From: Anaerolineaceae bacterium
GTDB lineage: Bacteria > Chloroflexota > Anaerolineae > Anaerolineales > Anaerolineaceae
Assembly (NCBI GenBank): GCA_027348305.1
Contig: DAIEPS010000041.1
Coordinates: 1 to 11,685 of the forward strand
Reading direction: 5' to 3'
Length of the DNA stretch: 11,685 bases
The notes beneath the pieces were generated by a model. That model did not search any database, was not told the DNA's origin, and saw only the letters and a list, made by a program, of their open reading frames with translations. Position numbers and translations under genes: made by a program. Below are positions 1 through 6,422 of the stretch, in pieces. Positions within the stretch are counted from its first letter, which is position 1, and each line of letters opens with the position of its first letter.

Positions 1-25
1 ATAATTCCTTGCGAAAACTTTTCAT
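1..25 (-). CDS. 5' end of an unidentified minus-strand gene (partial)
   Basis: Read on the minus strand, an ATG at 25-23 opens a frame that stays open to the window edge (MKSFRKEL). A GGAGG ribosome-binding site lies at 36-32, six bases before the ATG, which is the main reason to call it. Only eight codons are visible, so no function can be given. It is separated from the lipoprotein gene upstream on the same strand by the hairpin at 67-92, so it is probably a separate transcription unit. Confidence 0.5.
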
Positions 26-66
26 GCCAAACCTCCGCTTCTCACCATTTTAGCTTATTTCCAAAT

Positions 67-92
67 AAAGAGCCCCATTGCTGAGGCTCTTT
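67..92 (-). terminator. Hairpin terminator downstream of the lipoprotein gene
   Basis: A perfect 8-bp inverted repeat, AAAGAGCC (67-74) and GGCTCTTT (85-92), encloses a 10-base loop. On the minus strand the stem runs straight into TTTATTT, a fair U-tract, and it begins 23 bases after the stop of the lipoprotein gene. This fits an intrinsic terminator for that unit. Confidence 0.75.
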
Positions 93-115
93 GTTATCCG
101 TGAATAATGCAAACT

Positions 116-1096
116 TTATTTCGGGTTTTCCCAATACTTCATTTCGTCCAGTTTGGCGGTGTAGTTCGTATCTCCTCCCGAGCGGACGAAGGCGCCGAAG
201 AAACCGGCGGAATAAGAAGCGTCGCTTACCGATCCCAGTTCCACGCCGTTCATGTAGAGGGTGATGGTTTTATCGACAACCTTTACACCGAGACGGTTGG
301 TCTGGTCGGGACCTTTGTTGATCTTGTCGCTTTGCTTCCAATTGATCAGACTGACTGCCAGACCCTTGTCGCCGACCTTGCCGTCCCATTTCCACAGGCG
401 GTAATAGCCGTCACAGGTGACCTGGTAGAGATAACCCTGGTCAGGAGATTTCAAAACAGGCACTCTAAAGATGATGCCGTAGGAATCCTTACCGGAGCAG
501 GTGGCGGAGTTGGCGGTTAACTGGATGTAGGTATCCACCTGTTGACCCAGCAGAGGCAGACGCCATCCGGCGGCAACCTTGCTCAGGTTGGTCATAAGCA
601 TGAAGCCGTCTTTGAATTGGACGTCAATAAAGTCATCCGCGCCGGTCGGCCAGGCCCATTTGCTGTTGCCGTCCAAGGGGTCGGTACCGCTGGGGGAGCC
701 CAGGGAATTAAGCGGATCAGTCGAGGGGATATCAAGTGTGGCCGTGGGGCTGGCTTGAAGGGTCACTTCAAGGGTGGGGGTGGCCTCAAGCGTGGGCAGA
801 ACGACCATCGCCGTGGAGGTGGGCAACTCGCCTCCCACTTCAACAACGGGTGTGGAAGTGGCCAGGATGATCACAACAGGTGTCGGTGTGGGTGCGGTGG
901 TGGGCAGACCCAGCGTGGGCGTGGGGGGAAAGTCGATCTCAGAGGTCGGGGTCGTCATGGTCGAGAGCAGTTCCGCCACACGTGTGGCCATCTCGGCATC
1001 GGTGAGCGGCTGCTCAGCTTTCAGACTTGAGAACAGGCTGCAGCTTACCAGAAAGAACGAGACAATGACCAAAACCGGGATAATTTTTAGCTTCAT
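116..1096 (-). CDS. Secreted lipoprotein with Pro/Thr-rich stalk and lectin-like (LamG/DUF1080-like) C-terminal domain
   Basis: 326 residues. Residues 1-19 form a type II signal peptide with Lys at 2 and 4, a hydrophobic core and lipobox L-V-S-C with Cys19 as the lipidation site. Residues about 48-131 are a stalk rich in Pro, Thr, Ser and Val with repeated TPT, SPT and LPT units. Residues about 145-326 look like a beta-sandwich of the concanavalin/LamG or DUF1080 type (for example the stretches YGIIFRV, YLYQVTCDGYYRLWKW, TLYMNGVELGSV), a fold often used for glycan or surface binding. I chose the ATG at 1096 rather than an in-frame start at 1213 because it places the signal peptide at the N-terminus and has GGAGG at 1108-1104. 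The earlier start would overlap the kinase gene. It lies 22 bases downstream of the adenosine-specific kinase, so the two are probably cotranscribed. Ligand unknown; an extracytoplasmic, membrane-anchored location is well supported. Confidence 0.85.
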   Translation of the reverse strand: MKLKIIPVLVIVSFFLVSCSLFSSLKAEQPLTDAEMATRVAELLSTMTTPTSEIDFPPTPTLGLPTTAPTPTPVVIILATSTPVVEVGGELPTSTAMVVLPTLEATPTLEVTLQASPTATLDIPSTDPLNSLGSPSGTDPLDGNSKWAWPTGADDFIDVQFKDGFMLMTNLSKVAAGWRLPLLGQQVDTYIQLTANSATCSGKDSYGIIFRVPVLKSPDQGYLYQVTCDGYYRLWKWDGKVGDKGLAVSLINWKQSDKINKGPDQTNRLGVKVVDKTITLYMNGVELGSVSDASYSAGFFGAFVRSGGDTNYTAKLDEMKYWENPK

Positions 1097-1118
1097 GAGT
1101 GATCCTCCATCAAGGCGC

Positions 1119-1604
1119 TCAGGCCTTGTAACCAATCTTGCGTAAGAAATCTTTGCGCCAAACCACGTCTTCATCGGTTTCATAGCCCTTGGGTTTTTCG
1201 CCGTCGAATACACCCAGCACGGCGCGCCCCTTGCCGTTGTCTGCGATCACGACATCCACGGCATTGGCAGTGGCGCAGTAGATCTCGCAAACTTCGGGGA
1301 TGTGTTTAAGGGTATTCAGCACGTTGATGGGATAGAATCCCTCTCCCAAGAAGAGGATGAAGCTGTGTCCGGCGGCTATGAGGAACGCGTTTTTACGCGC
1401 CAGTTCGAGCATTGCTTCGTCTGTTCCTGAACTTCGAATCAGGCAGGGACCGGAGGCCTCACAAAAAGCCAGTCCAAACTTGATTCCAGGTACGGTAGTC
1501 ACCAGGGCTTCGTGGATGTCTTCCACTGTTTTAATGAAGTGAGACTGGCCGAGAATGAAGTTAATATCATCCGGCTTCTCGATCTTGACGGAAAGCAGGT
1601 TCAT
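1119..1604 (-). CDS. Adenosine-specific kinase family protein (DUF355)
   Basis: 161 residues, the full normal length of the small adenosine-specific kinase family (Pfam Adenosine_kin, formerly DUF355) known mainly from archaea, thermophiles and some bacteria. Family landmarks are visible in order: GQSHFIKTVEDIHEA (about 19-33), KFGLAFCEASGPCLIR (about 42-57), IAAGHSF, NVLNTLKHIPEVCEIYCATAN, and the C-terminal GRAVLGVFDG and RKIGYK. It is unrelated in fold to ribokinase-type adenosine kinases; the proposed reaction is ATP-dependent phosphorylation of adenosine to AMP, but biochemical support in bacteria is thin. ATG at 1604 is preceded by AGGAG at 1616-1612. It is the first gene of a two-gene minus-strand unit with the lipoprotein; the pairing suggests no obvious common role. 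Confidence 0.88.
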   Translation of the reverse strand: MNLLSVKIEKPDDINFILGQSHFIKTVEDIHEALVTTVPGIKFGLAFCEASGPCLIRSSGTDEAMLELARKNAFLIAAGHSFILFLGEGFYPINVLNTLKHIPEVCEIYCATANAVDVVIADNGKGRAVLGVFDGEKPKGYETDEDVVWRKDFLRKIGYKA

Positions 1605-1713
1605 AGCAGCGCTCCTGTATATAAAAATCTACCAGCATGCATTTTTTTGCACACTACCTAGATTGCAAGGTTCATGCCACAACATCCAAATTCGGATTCG
1701 AAACAAGTTAGGG

Positions 1714-1719
1714 TAAAAT
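1714..1719 (+). promoter_or_regulatory. Candidate -10 box for rnz (TAAAAT)
   Basis: TAAAAT with a weak -35-like TTCGGA at 1691-1696 (17-base spacer) would start transcription near 1726, about 24 bases ahead of the TTG start. This leaves the GAAAGGA ribosome-binding site on the leader. Supported by motif only. Confidence 0.35.
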
Positions 1720-1749
1720 AGAAAGGACATTCTGAAAGGACTTTGCCCC

Positions 1750-2670
1750 TTGTTTGAGATCACATTCTTAGGTACTTCCGCCTCGGCACCATCCCCCAAA
1801 CGCAGCCTGCCTGCATACCTCGTGCAGCACGACGAATTCCGCTTCTTGGTGGATTGCGGTGAAGGCACCCAGCGGCAGATCCTTCAATCAGGGGTTGGCT
1901 TCAAACGGCTGAACCGCATCCTGATCACCCACGGACACCTCGACCACATTCTCGGACTGGCCGGGCTGCTCTCCACCTTCATGCGTTGGGAATCCATTGA
2001 CAACCTTGAGATCTACGGCGGTGCCGGCGCGCTCGAACGCATCCACGACCTGCTCTACGGAGTTGTCTTGCGCGGTAACAGCGCCCCCATGCCCATCTCG
2101 CTCATCCCGATCAAGAAGGGGGTGTTCTTTGAAGGGGATGATTTCACTGTCAGCGTTTTCCCCGTGCAGCACCGCGGACCGGACTGCCTGGGTTACCTCT
2201 TTGAAGAGAAGTCACGGCGCCCCTTCTTGCCAGAAAAGGCTGCCGAATTGGGTGTGCCCATGGGTCCGCTATGCGGAAAACTGGTCTCTGGTCTGAGTAT
2301 CACGCTTGATGATGGACGCACCATCACCCCTGAAATGGTGATGGGTGAACTCCGTCGTGGCACGCGGCTGGCCGCCCTGGGCGACCTTGGTGAAACCGAA
2401 AGCCTGGTTGAGACATTAAAAGATGTGGATGGTCTGGTCATCGAATCCACATATCTTGAAGAAGAAGCAGACATGGCCAAACAATACTCACACCTGACAG
2501 CAAAACAAGCGGCCGCTTTTGCCAAGAAAATTAACGCCGGCAAGATGATTATCACCCACCTCAGCCGCCGCTACCGCGATAAAGACGTGGCTGCCGAAGC
2601 TCAGAGCGTATTCCCCGGTGCCGTGGTTGCCCGGGACTTTGACATTTTCACCATCAAAAGAGAAGAATAA
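1750..2670 (+). CDS. rnz: Ribonuclease Z (tRNA 3'-processing endonuclease, short form)
   Basis: 306 residues, the usual size of short bacterial RNase Z. The enzyme is a metallo-beta-lactamase-fold, dimeric zinc phosphodiesterase that cuts pre-tRNA after the discriminator base. Motifs seen: HxHxDH as H61-G-H63-L-D65-H66; third-ligand His141 (QHRGPDCLGY); Asp212 (LGDLGET); His248 (SHLTAKQAA); and His270 in ITHLSRRY, all spaced as in the family. The segment FLPEKAAELGVPMGPLCGKL (about 159-178) matches the substrate-contacting part of genuine RNase Z, which separates it from general MBL hydrolases. The start is a TTG at 1750, with GAAAGGA upstream (1733-1739); no ATG precedes the conserved FLGTSASAPS, so TTG is required. 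It diverges from the adenosine-specific kinase and stands alone, ending before the hairpin at 2746-2778. Confidence 0.93.
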   Translation: MFEITFLGTSASAPSPKRSLPAYLVQHDEFRFLVDCGEGTQRQILQSGVGFKRLNRILITHGHLDHILGLAGLLSTFMRWESIDNLEIYGGAGALERIHDLLYGVVLRGNSAPMPISLIPIKKGVFFEGDDFTVSVFPVQHRGPDCLGYLFEEKSRRPFLPEKAAELGVPMGPLCGKLVSGLSITLDDGRTITPEMVMGELRRGTRLAALGDLGETESLVETLKDVDGLVIESTYLEEEADMAKQYSHLTAKQAAAFAKKINAGKMIITHLSRRYRDKDVAAEAQSVFPGAVVARDFDIFTIKREE

Positions 2671-2681
2671 ATTAGGATTTT

Positions 2682-2717
2682 GAAAATTGAGAGCGGAGAG
2701 TTGAAGAATCAATTTTC
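2682..2717. repeat. Inverted repeat downstream of rnz
   Basis: GAAAATTGA (2682-2690) and TCAATTTTC (2709-2717) are a perfect 9-bp inverted repeat around an 18-base spacer, starting 12 bases after the rnz stop. There is no T-tract, so it is not an intrinsic terminator. It may be a processing or stability structure or a dispersed AT-rich repeat. Confidence 0.4.
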
Positions 2718-2745
2718 TGCTCAACATCAATTTCAGTTTAAATTA

Positions 2746-2778
2746 AATCCTGTGGTCGCGCTCCCAAACCACAGGATT
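2746..2778 (+). terminator. Strong hairpin terminator after rnz
   Basis: A perfect 11-bp stem, AATCCTGTGGT (2746-2756) with ACCACAGGATT (2768-2778), loop of 11 bases, followed by ATTATTAATTATTT. This is a plausible intrinsic terminator for rnz, 75 bases after its stop. Confidence 0.8.
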
Positions 2779-2816
2779 ATTATTAATTATTTACCGAACG
2801 TTTATCATGTTTTTAC

Positions 2817-2847
2817 TTTAGTTCAACCTTTCAGACTGTAAACTAAA
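2817..2847. promoter_or_regulatory. Small inverted repeat upstream of the chemoreceptor gene
   Basis: TTTAGTT (2817-2823) and AACTAAA (2841-2847) form a 7-bp inverted repeat in the AT-rich region upstream of the chemoreceptor. The centre is where a promoter or operator would be expected, but I find no convincing -35/-10 pair. Candidate operator only. Confidence 0.2.
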
Positions 2848-2925
2848 AACCGATTAATTCAGTTGTTTTTAAGGAATAGGATCACCCTCCAAAAATTGGC
2901 AGGGTTATTTCTCCTCGGAGTGAAG

Positions 2926-5445
2926 ATGAAATTTAACTTACGCATGAAATTAATCCTGCTCGCGGTCAGCAGCGTCATTGTCACCGCATTGGTCCTGGCC
3001 GTGGTTGGCATCTGGCAATCCAGAATTGCACTGGATAAATCCACACAGCAGGCTGACGCCTTCATTCAGAAAGAGATCAATCAGATCACCACGGATACCT
3101 ACAACCTGGTCCAATCACAGGATGAAGCCATCTCTCTGCAAGTGCAAGGCGGATTGAACGTACTTCAGAAATTGGTTGAAAACGAAGGCGGATTAAGTGT
3201 CAATGACCAGTTCGTTGTCTGGGCTGTGGTCAACCAGTTAACCAAAAAATCTCAGGGGGTTAGGCTTCCTCAATTGATCCTCGGAGATAAATGGTTGGGT
3301 AAAGTAACCAATGCCAATGTGCCCATCCCCGCCATTGATGAGATGCAGAGTTTAATTAACTCAAAGGCCACGATCTACCAACCCATGCCAGAGAATGCTG
3401 GCTTGCTGCGAGTAGCAACCAATGTGATCAATGCGGATGGCAACCGTGCTCTGGGAACATACATCCCGGCCAAAAACGCGGACGGGAGTGACAATCTCGT
3501 TTACACGAAGGTCATGGGGGGAGAAGACTATATTGGCATCGCATATGAAGTTGACGCCTGGTATATCACGGCATTCCACCCTGTGACAGACGAGAAAGGT
3601 CAGATCATTGCCGTGCTGTCAGTCGGTGTTAAACAAGAAAGTGTTGCGACGTTAAGAAACGCCATCCAACAAACCAAGGTGGGTTCCACTGGTTTCATTT
3701 CCATTCTTGGTGGCAAGAATGATCAACAAGGAAAGTACATCATTTCGCAAGGTGGCACCCTTGACGGACAATCCGCCTGGGATGAACAGGATAATGAAGG
3801 TAACCTCATCTTTCAGCAAATCATCAAAGCGGCTGTCGCTCTTCCTGCCGGAGAAATAACCGGTTTTCGTTACACTTCAAAAGCGGATCGATCACAACAG
3901 ATCGTTAATGTTGCTTACTATGCACCGTGGGATTGGGTCATCTTGATCAACGCCAATCAATCAGATTATCAGACCTTTTTTGATGCTTTGCAAAAAACCC
4001 AGGCCAGAATGATGTGGATGTTCATCTTATTCGGGCTTGGACTGGCAGCGATCTGTTCTGTGATCGTATTTTTCCTGGCTTCCAAGATTGCAAACCCATT
4101 GGTTTCATTAACCCAGACGGCCAAACAATTGGCCGAGGGTGATATTTACCATGAGATCACGCATACCTCTAACGATGAAACAGGCGCCCTGGCTGACGCA
4201 TTCAGGCAGCTTGTCAAATACATTCAAAATATTGCCGGTGCTGCAGATTCCATATCCAAGGGGGATTTATCCCTTGAGGTTAAGCCCATTAATTCAAAAG
4301 ACGTGCTTGGCACTGAATTTGAAGAAATGCTGACGAACCTGCGCGAAACGATCTCCACGCTGAAAAATGGGGTCGGCATCCTGGATGACGAATCAAAGCA
4401 ATTAGCTGAAGGTTCAACCCAGGTAGATCAGGCAACATCTCAAATTGCAGCCACAATGCAAGAAATAGCCAAAGGTGCAACACAACAGGCTGCCAGTGTG
4501 ACCACAACCACCAACATCGTTGAACAATTAAGCAATTCGATCCAAAGAGTGGAGAAAGTATCCCAGCAGCAGTCTGATGTTGTGGCTGAGGTATCAGAGA
4601 AAACATATCAAATTTCCATTGCCATTCAAGAGGTCGAAGGGCACACAAAATCGGTACAGCAGCAGGCTCAATCCGCTGCGGATTCCGCTTCGGATGGTGT
4701 ATTGACGGTGGATGCCACACTGGAGGGCATGAAGAAGATCCAATCCAAAGTCAACCATTCTGCTGATAAAGTTCACGAAATGGGGTTACGCTCAGAAGAG
4801 ATCGGACGCATCGTTGAGACCATCGATGATATTGCTTCCCAAACCAACTTGCTCGCACTGAACGCCGCCATTGAAGCGGCCAGGGCGGGGGAGCACGGCA
4901 AAGGGTTCGCGGTTGTGGCCGACGAAGTGAGAAAACTATCCGAACGGTCAACCACATCCACGAAGGAGATCAGCGAACTGGTCAATAGAATTCAGGAAAC
5001 GGTCAGAGAAGCAGTCGATGCCATGGAAGAAAGCTCAAAAGAAGTGGATTCGGGTGTGGATAAAGCTGAAAAATCCGGTGAGTCTCTGCAGAGGATCCTT
5101 GAAAGTGCTGAAATGGTCACCGCCCAGGCCGCCAAGGCGGCTGAAGTCGCCAACAAGATCGGTGTTTCTGCCAGCGAACTTGATAAGTCCATGCAGCAAA
5201 TGGCTGAAATTGTCGATGCCAACCGCTCTGAAGCTGCTGAAATGACCGCCAATTCCAGCATTGCCAATGAAGCCATCGAGAATATCGCCTCCATCAGCGA
5301 GGAAAGCAGCGCGGCAATTGAAGAGACCTCCGCCTCAACCGAGGAGGTTACCGCGCAAGTCTCAGAATTCAAGACCTCGATCGATCACCTGGTTGAGACG
5401 ATGCAGCAGCTTCGCAAGGCTTCTAATAATTTCAAACTTGAATAG
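2926..5445 (+). CDS. Methyl-accepting chemotaxis protein with Cache sensor and tandem HAMP domains
   Basis: 839 residues. Order: cytoplasmic N-tail; TM1 about 8-30; extracytoplasmic sensor about 31-361 resembling the Cache_3-Cache_2 fusion type (landmarks EDYIGIAYEV, WYITAFHPVTDEKG, KVGSTGFISILGG, APWDWVILIN); TM2 about 362-388; HAMP1 about 386-437 with its P391; a second HAMP-like module about 437-475 (SISKGDLSLEV); then a long coiled-coil signalling arm. The kinase-control hairpin tip is at about 638-672 (SQTNLLALNAAIEAARAGEH, KGFAVVADEVRKLSE), nearly invariant in chemoreceptors. It should bind a small molecule outside the cell and control CheA. The C-terminus (ASNNFKLE) has no CheR/CheB-tethering pentapeptide. 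Start chosen at ATG 2926 because GGAG (2917-2920) precedes it and TM1 follows at once; an upstream in-frame TTG at 2863 would add 21 residues without an RBS. No che gene is visible nearby. Confidence 0.93.
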   Translation: MKFNLRMKLILLAVSSVIVTALVLAVVGIWQSRIALDKSTQQADAFIQKEINQITTDTYNLVQSQDEAISLQVQGGLNVLQKLVENEGGLSVNDQFVVWAVVNQLTKKSQGVRLPQLILGDKWLGKVTNANVPIPAIDEMQSLINSKATIYQPMPENAGLLRVATNVINADGNRALGTYIPAKNADGSDNLVYTKVMGGEDYIGIAYEVDAWYITAFHPVTDEKGQIIAVLSVGVKQESVATLRNAIQQTKVGSTGFISILGGKNDQQGKYIISQGGTLDGQSAWDEQDNEGNLIFQQIIKAAVALPAGEITGFRYTSKADRSQQIVNVAYYAPWDWVILINANQSDYQTFFDALQKTQARMMWMFILFGLGLAAICSVIVFFLASKIANPLVSLTQTAKQLAEGDIYHEITHTSNDETGALADAFRQLVKYIQNIAGAADSISKGDLSLEVKPINSKDVLGTEFEEMLTNLRETISTLKNGVGILDDESKQLAEGSTQVDQATSQIAATMQEIAKGATQQAASVTTTTNIVEQLSNSIQRVEKVSQQQSDVVAEVSEKTYQISIAIQEVEGHTKSVQQQAQSAADSASDGVLTVDATLEGMKKIQSKVNHSADKVHEMGLRSEEIGRIVETIDDIASQTNLLALNAAIEAARAGEHGKGFAVVADEVRKLSERSTTSTKEISELVNRIQETVREAVDAMEESSKEVDSGVDKAEKSGESLQRILESAEMVTAQAAKAAEVANKIGVSASELDKSMQQMAEIVDANRSEAAEMTANSSIANEAIENIASISEESSAAIEETSASTEEVTAQVSEFKTSIDHLVETMQQLRKASNNFKLE

Positions 5446-5471
5446 ATGTCTTTTTAGTCTAAAGTGTAAAA

Positions 5472-5498
5472 TCGGGGTGGAAAATTCTTCCACCCCGA
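5472..5498 (+). terminator. GC-rich hairpin after the chemoreceptor gene
   Basis: TCGGGGTGGAA (5472-5482) pairs perfectly with TTCCACCCCGA (5488-5498) around a 5-base loop, 26 bases after the chemoreceptor stop. On the plus strand the following bases are CAAAAAAG, not a T-tract; the T-rich side lies on the minus strand. It may still stop or stabilise the chemoreceptor transcript, but it is atypical for an intrinsic terminator. Confidence 0.5.
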
Positions 5499-5509
5499 CA
5501 AAAAAGTTG

Positions 5510-5515
5510 TATAAT
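5510..5515 (+). promoter_or_regulatory. Candidate -10 box (TATAAT) in the intergenic region
   Basis: A consensus TATAAT, preceded directly by TTG, sits after the hairpin of the chemoreceptor unit. No good -35 is present 16-18 bases upstream. It would start a transcript near 5522 covering the mini-ORF and hairpins, 250 bases before the hydroxylase gene. Confidence 0.35.
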
Positions 5516-5568
5516 CAGCACAATTTTTATCCGTAGTTGCATAGACAACAAACCTTTTTGAGGTAACG

Positions 5569-5628
5569 ATGGCGCTGCTTTTCTGTCGCCGTCTTCAGCT
5601 TGAGTTTATGATCGGTCCAGTCAACTGA
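5569..5628 (+). CDS. Possible 19-residue leader or small peptide ORF
   Basis: ATG at 5569, preceded by GAGG (5560-5563) at 5-base spacing, opens a 19-codon frame (MALLFCRRLQLEFMIGPVN) ending in TGA at 5626-5628. The RBS is as good as those of the real genes, and a TATAAT lies 54 bases upstream of the ATG. It overlaps the small stems in this region, so an attenuation-type leader or a chance ORF inside a non-coding RNA are equally possible. No function can be assigned. Confidence 0.25.
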   Translation: MALLFCRRLQLEFMIGPVN

Positions 5629-5648
5629 TCATTTCCCTCCTTTTTACA

Positions 5649-5677
5649 GCCCCTCTTCCCTAGTCAGGAAGGGGGGC
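5649..5677. repeat. Imperfect 11-bp hairpin (one G-T pair)
   Basis: GCCCCTCTTCC (5649-5659) pairs with GGAAGGGGGGC (5667-5677) with a single wobble pair and a 7-base loop. It is followed by AACGTTTTAC, a weak T-tract. It could end a short transcript begun at the TATAAT at 5510. Confidence 0.45.
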
Positions 5678-5699
5678 AACGTTTTACTTGTGGAGGGCA

Positions 5700-5732
5700 A
5701 GACCCCCGCGGTTTTTAAAACCGCGGGGGTCT
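5700..5732. repeat. 33-base near-perfect palindrome, possible dispersed repeat
   Basis: Arms 5700-5715 and 5717-5732 are exact reverse complements around a single central T: outer C/G-rich blocks (five C, then GCGG) and an inner TTTT/AAAA. The form, a GC-rich palindrome with a T/A core in an intergenic gap, is like REP-type or MITE-remnant palindromes seen in many copies in some genomes, but copy number cannot be judged from this window. It lies 51 bases upstream of the hydroxylase start. Confidence 0.7.
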
Positions 5733-5749
5733 GAACCCGGCACATGTTG

Positions 5750-5755
5750 TACAAT
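5750..5755 (+). promoter_or_regulatory. Candidate -10 box for the hydroxylase-hydrolase unit (TACAAT)
   Basis: TACAAT preceded by TTG, similar to the TTG-TATAAT at 5507-5515. Transcription would begin near 5762, giving a leader of about 22 bases that carries the GGAGG RBS. The -35 position falls in the palindrome and is not consensus. Confidence 0.3.
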
Positions 5756-5783
5756 TAATTATCTTATTCGTGGAGGTAAACTG

Positions 5784-6422
5784 ATGAGCCATTTACCCAT
5801 AGATCACAGCGACGTGCCGATCCGCCTGTTCAAGTCGGATTTCCTGGAGTTCTTTTCGCATATCAGCCCCGTGGCAGTCACCATCATCTGGCTGCCGGTG
5901 GCAATCTTCTTCTTATTCCGCTCCATCGCCGAAGCGCCCCTCCACGGATTTCCGTTTTACATCCCCCTCGGCATGCTGATCGGGCTCTTCGTCTGGACGC
6001 TCTCGGAATACCTGCTGCACCGCTTCGTCTTTCACTTCCCGGCCAAATCAGAACGCGGAAAACGCATCACATTCCTGTTCCACGGCGTGCATCACGCCCA
6101 GCCTCAGTGCAAGACCCGCCTGGTCATGCCCCCCATCGTTGCCATCCCGCTGGCCACTGCTTTTTACTTCTTGTTCCGCCTGGTGGTGGTGACCCTGTTC
6201 AAGGCGCCGCTGTGGTTTGACCCCATTTTCTCCGCTTTCATCCTTGGCTACCTGACCTACGACCTGACCCATTACGCCACCCATCACTTCCCCATGCGCA
6301 GCGGATATGCCAAGTTCATCAAACGCTATCACATGCAGCATCATTACAAGACCCCAGACGCGCGTTACGGCGTCAGCTCTCCGCTCTGGGATTATGTATT
6401 CAGGACAAAACCAACCGAATGA
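5784..6422 (+). CDS. Fatty acid hydroxylase superfamily protein, fatty-acid 2-hydroxylase (Scs7/FA2H) type
   Basis: 212 residues, an integral membrane di-metal hydroxylase. The eukaryotic relatives Scs7/FA2H put a hydroxyl on carbon 2 of sphingolipid fatty acids. Four His clusters are intact and spaced as in that subfamily: HRFVFH (H79, H84), HGVHH (H100, H103, H104), HYATHH (H163, H167, H168) and HMQHH (H183, H186, H187), followed by the subfamily-type ending YGVSSPLWDYVFRT. Hydrophobic segments lie at about 29-46, 57-75, 116-138 and 146-160. There is no cytochrome b5 domain, so an external electron donor is needed. ATG 5784 has GGAGG at 5772-5776; an upstream in-frame extension to 5688 would run through the palindrome and is rejected. 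Its stop overlaps the next start (ATGA), so it is translationally coupled to the alpha/beta hydrolase. Exact lipid substrate unknown. Confidence 0.88.
   Translation: MSHLPIDHSDVPIRLFKSDFLEFFSHISPVAVTIIWLPVAIFFLFRSIAEAPLHGFPFYIPLGMLIGLFVWTLSEYLLHRFVFHFPAKSERGKRITFLFHGVHHAQPQCKTRLVMPPIVAIPLATAFYFLFRLVVVTLFKAPLWFDPIFSAFILGYLTYDLTHYATHHFPMRSGYAKFIKRYHMQHHYKTPDARYGVSSPLWDYVFRTKPTE

Larger units (their letters stand above)
5446..5783. other. 338-base intergenic region rich in inverted repeats
   Basis: No conventional gene fits here. It contains, in order: an 11-bp GC-rich hairpin (5472-5498), a TATAAT box (5510-5515), a 19-codon ORF with RBS (5569-5628), short stems GATGGCG/CGCCGTC (5568-5574 and 5587-5593) and ATGATCGGT/ACTGATCAT (5608-5616 and 5624-5632) followed by a pyrimidine-rich stretch ending in TTTTT (5641-5645), an 11-bp hairpin (5649-5677), a 33-base palindrome (5700-5732), and a TACAAT box ahead of the hydroxylase. 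I do not recognise a known riboswitch or RNA family. Confidence 0.7.

Noticed and set aside
542..1030. Gly/Arg-rich plus-strand frame opposite the lipoprotein gene
   Set aside because: The Gly-rich reading is the complement of the Pro/Thr stalk codons; it has no RBS or family match.
1097..1213. N-terminal extension of the lipoprotein to an upstream ATG at 1213
   Set aside because: It would bury the signal peptide 40 residues inside the protein and overlap the kinase gene; the ATG at 1096 has a GGAGG.
1607..1645. TGCA-flanked A-tract (TGCATTTTTTTGCA) and TATATA as a promoter for the adenosine-specific kinase
   Set aside because: TATATA at 1618-1623 would start transcription inside the RBS, and no properly spaced -35/-10 pair was found for the minus strand.
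5688..5783. N-terminal extension of the hydroxylase to 5688
   Set aside because: It would translate the palindrome into unrelated residues, and the ATG at 5784 has GGAGG at the right distance.
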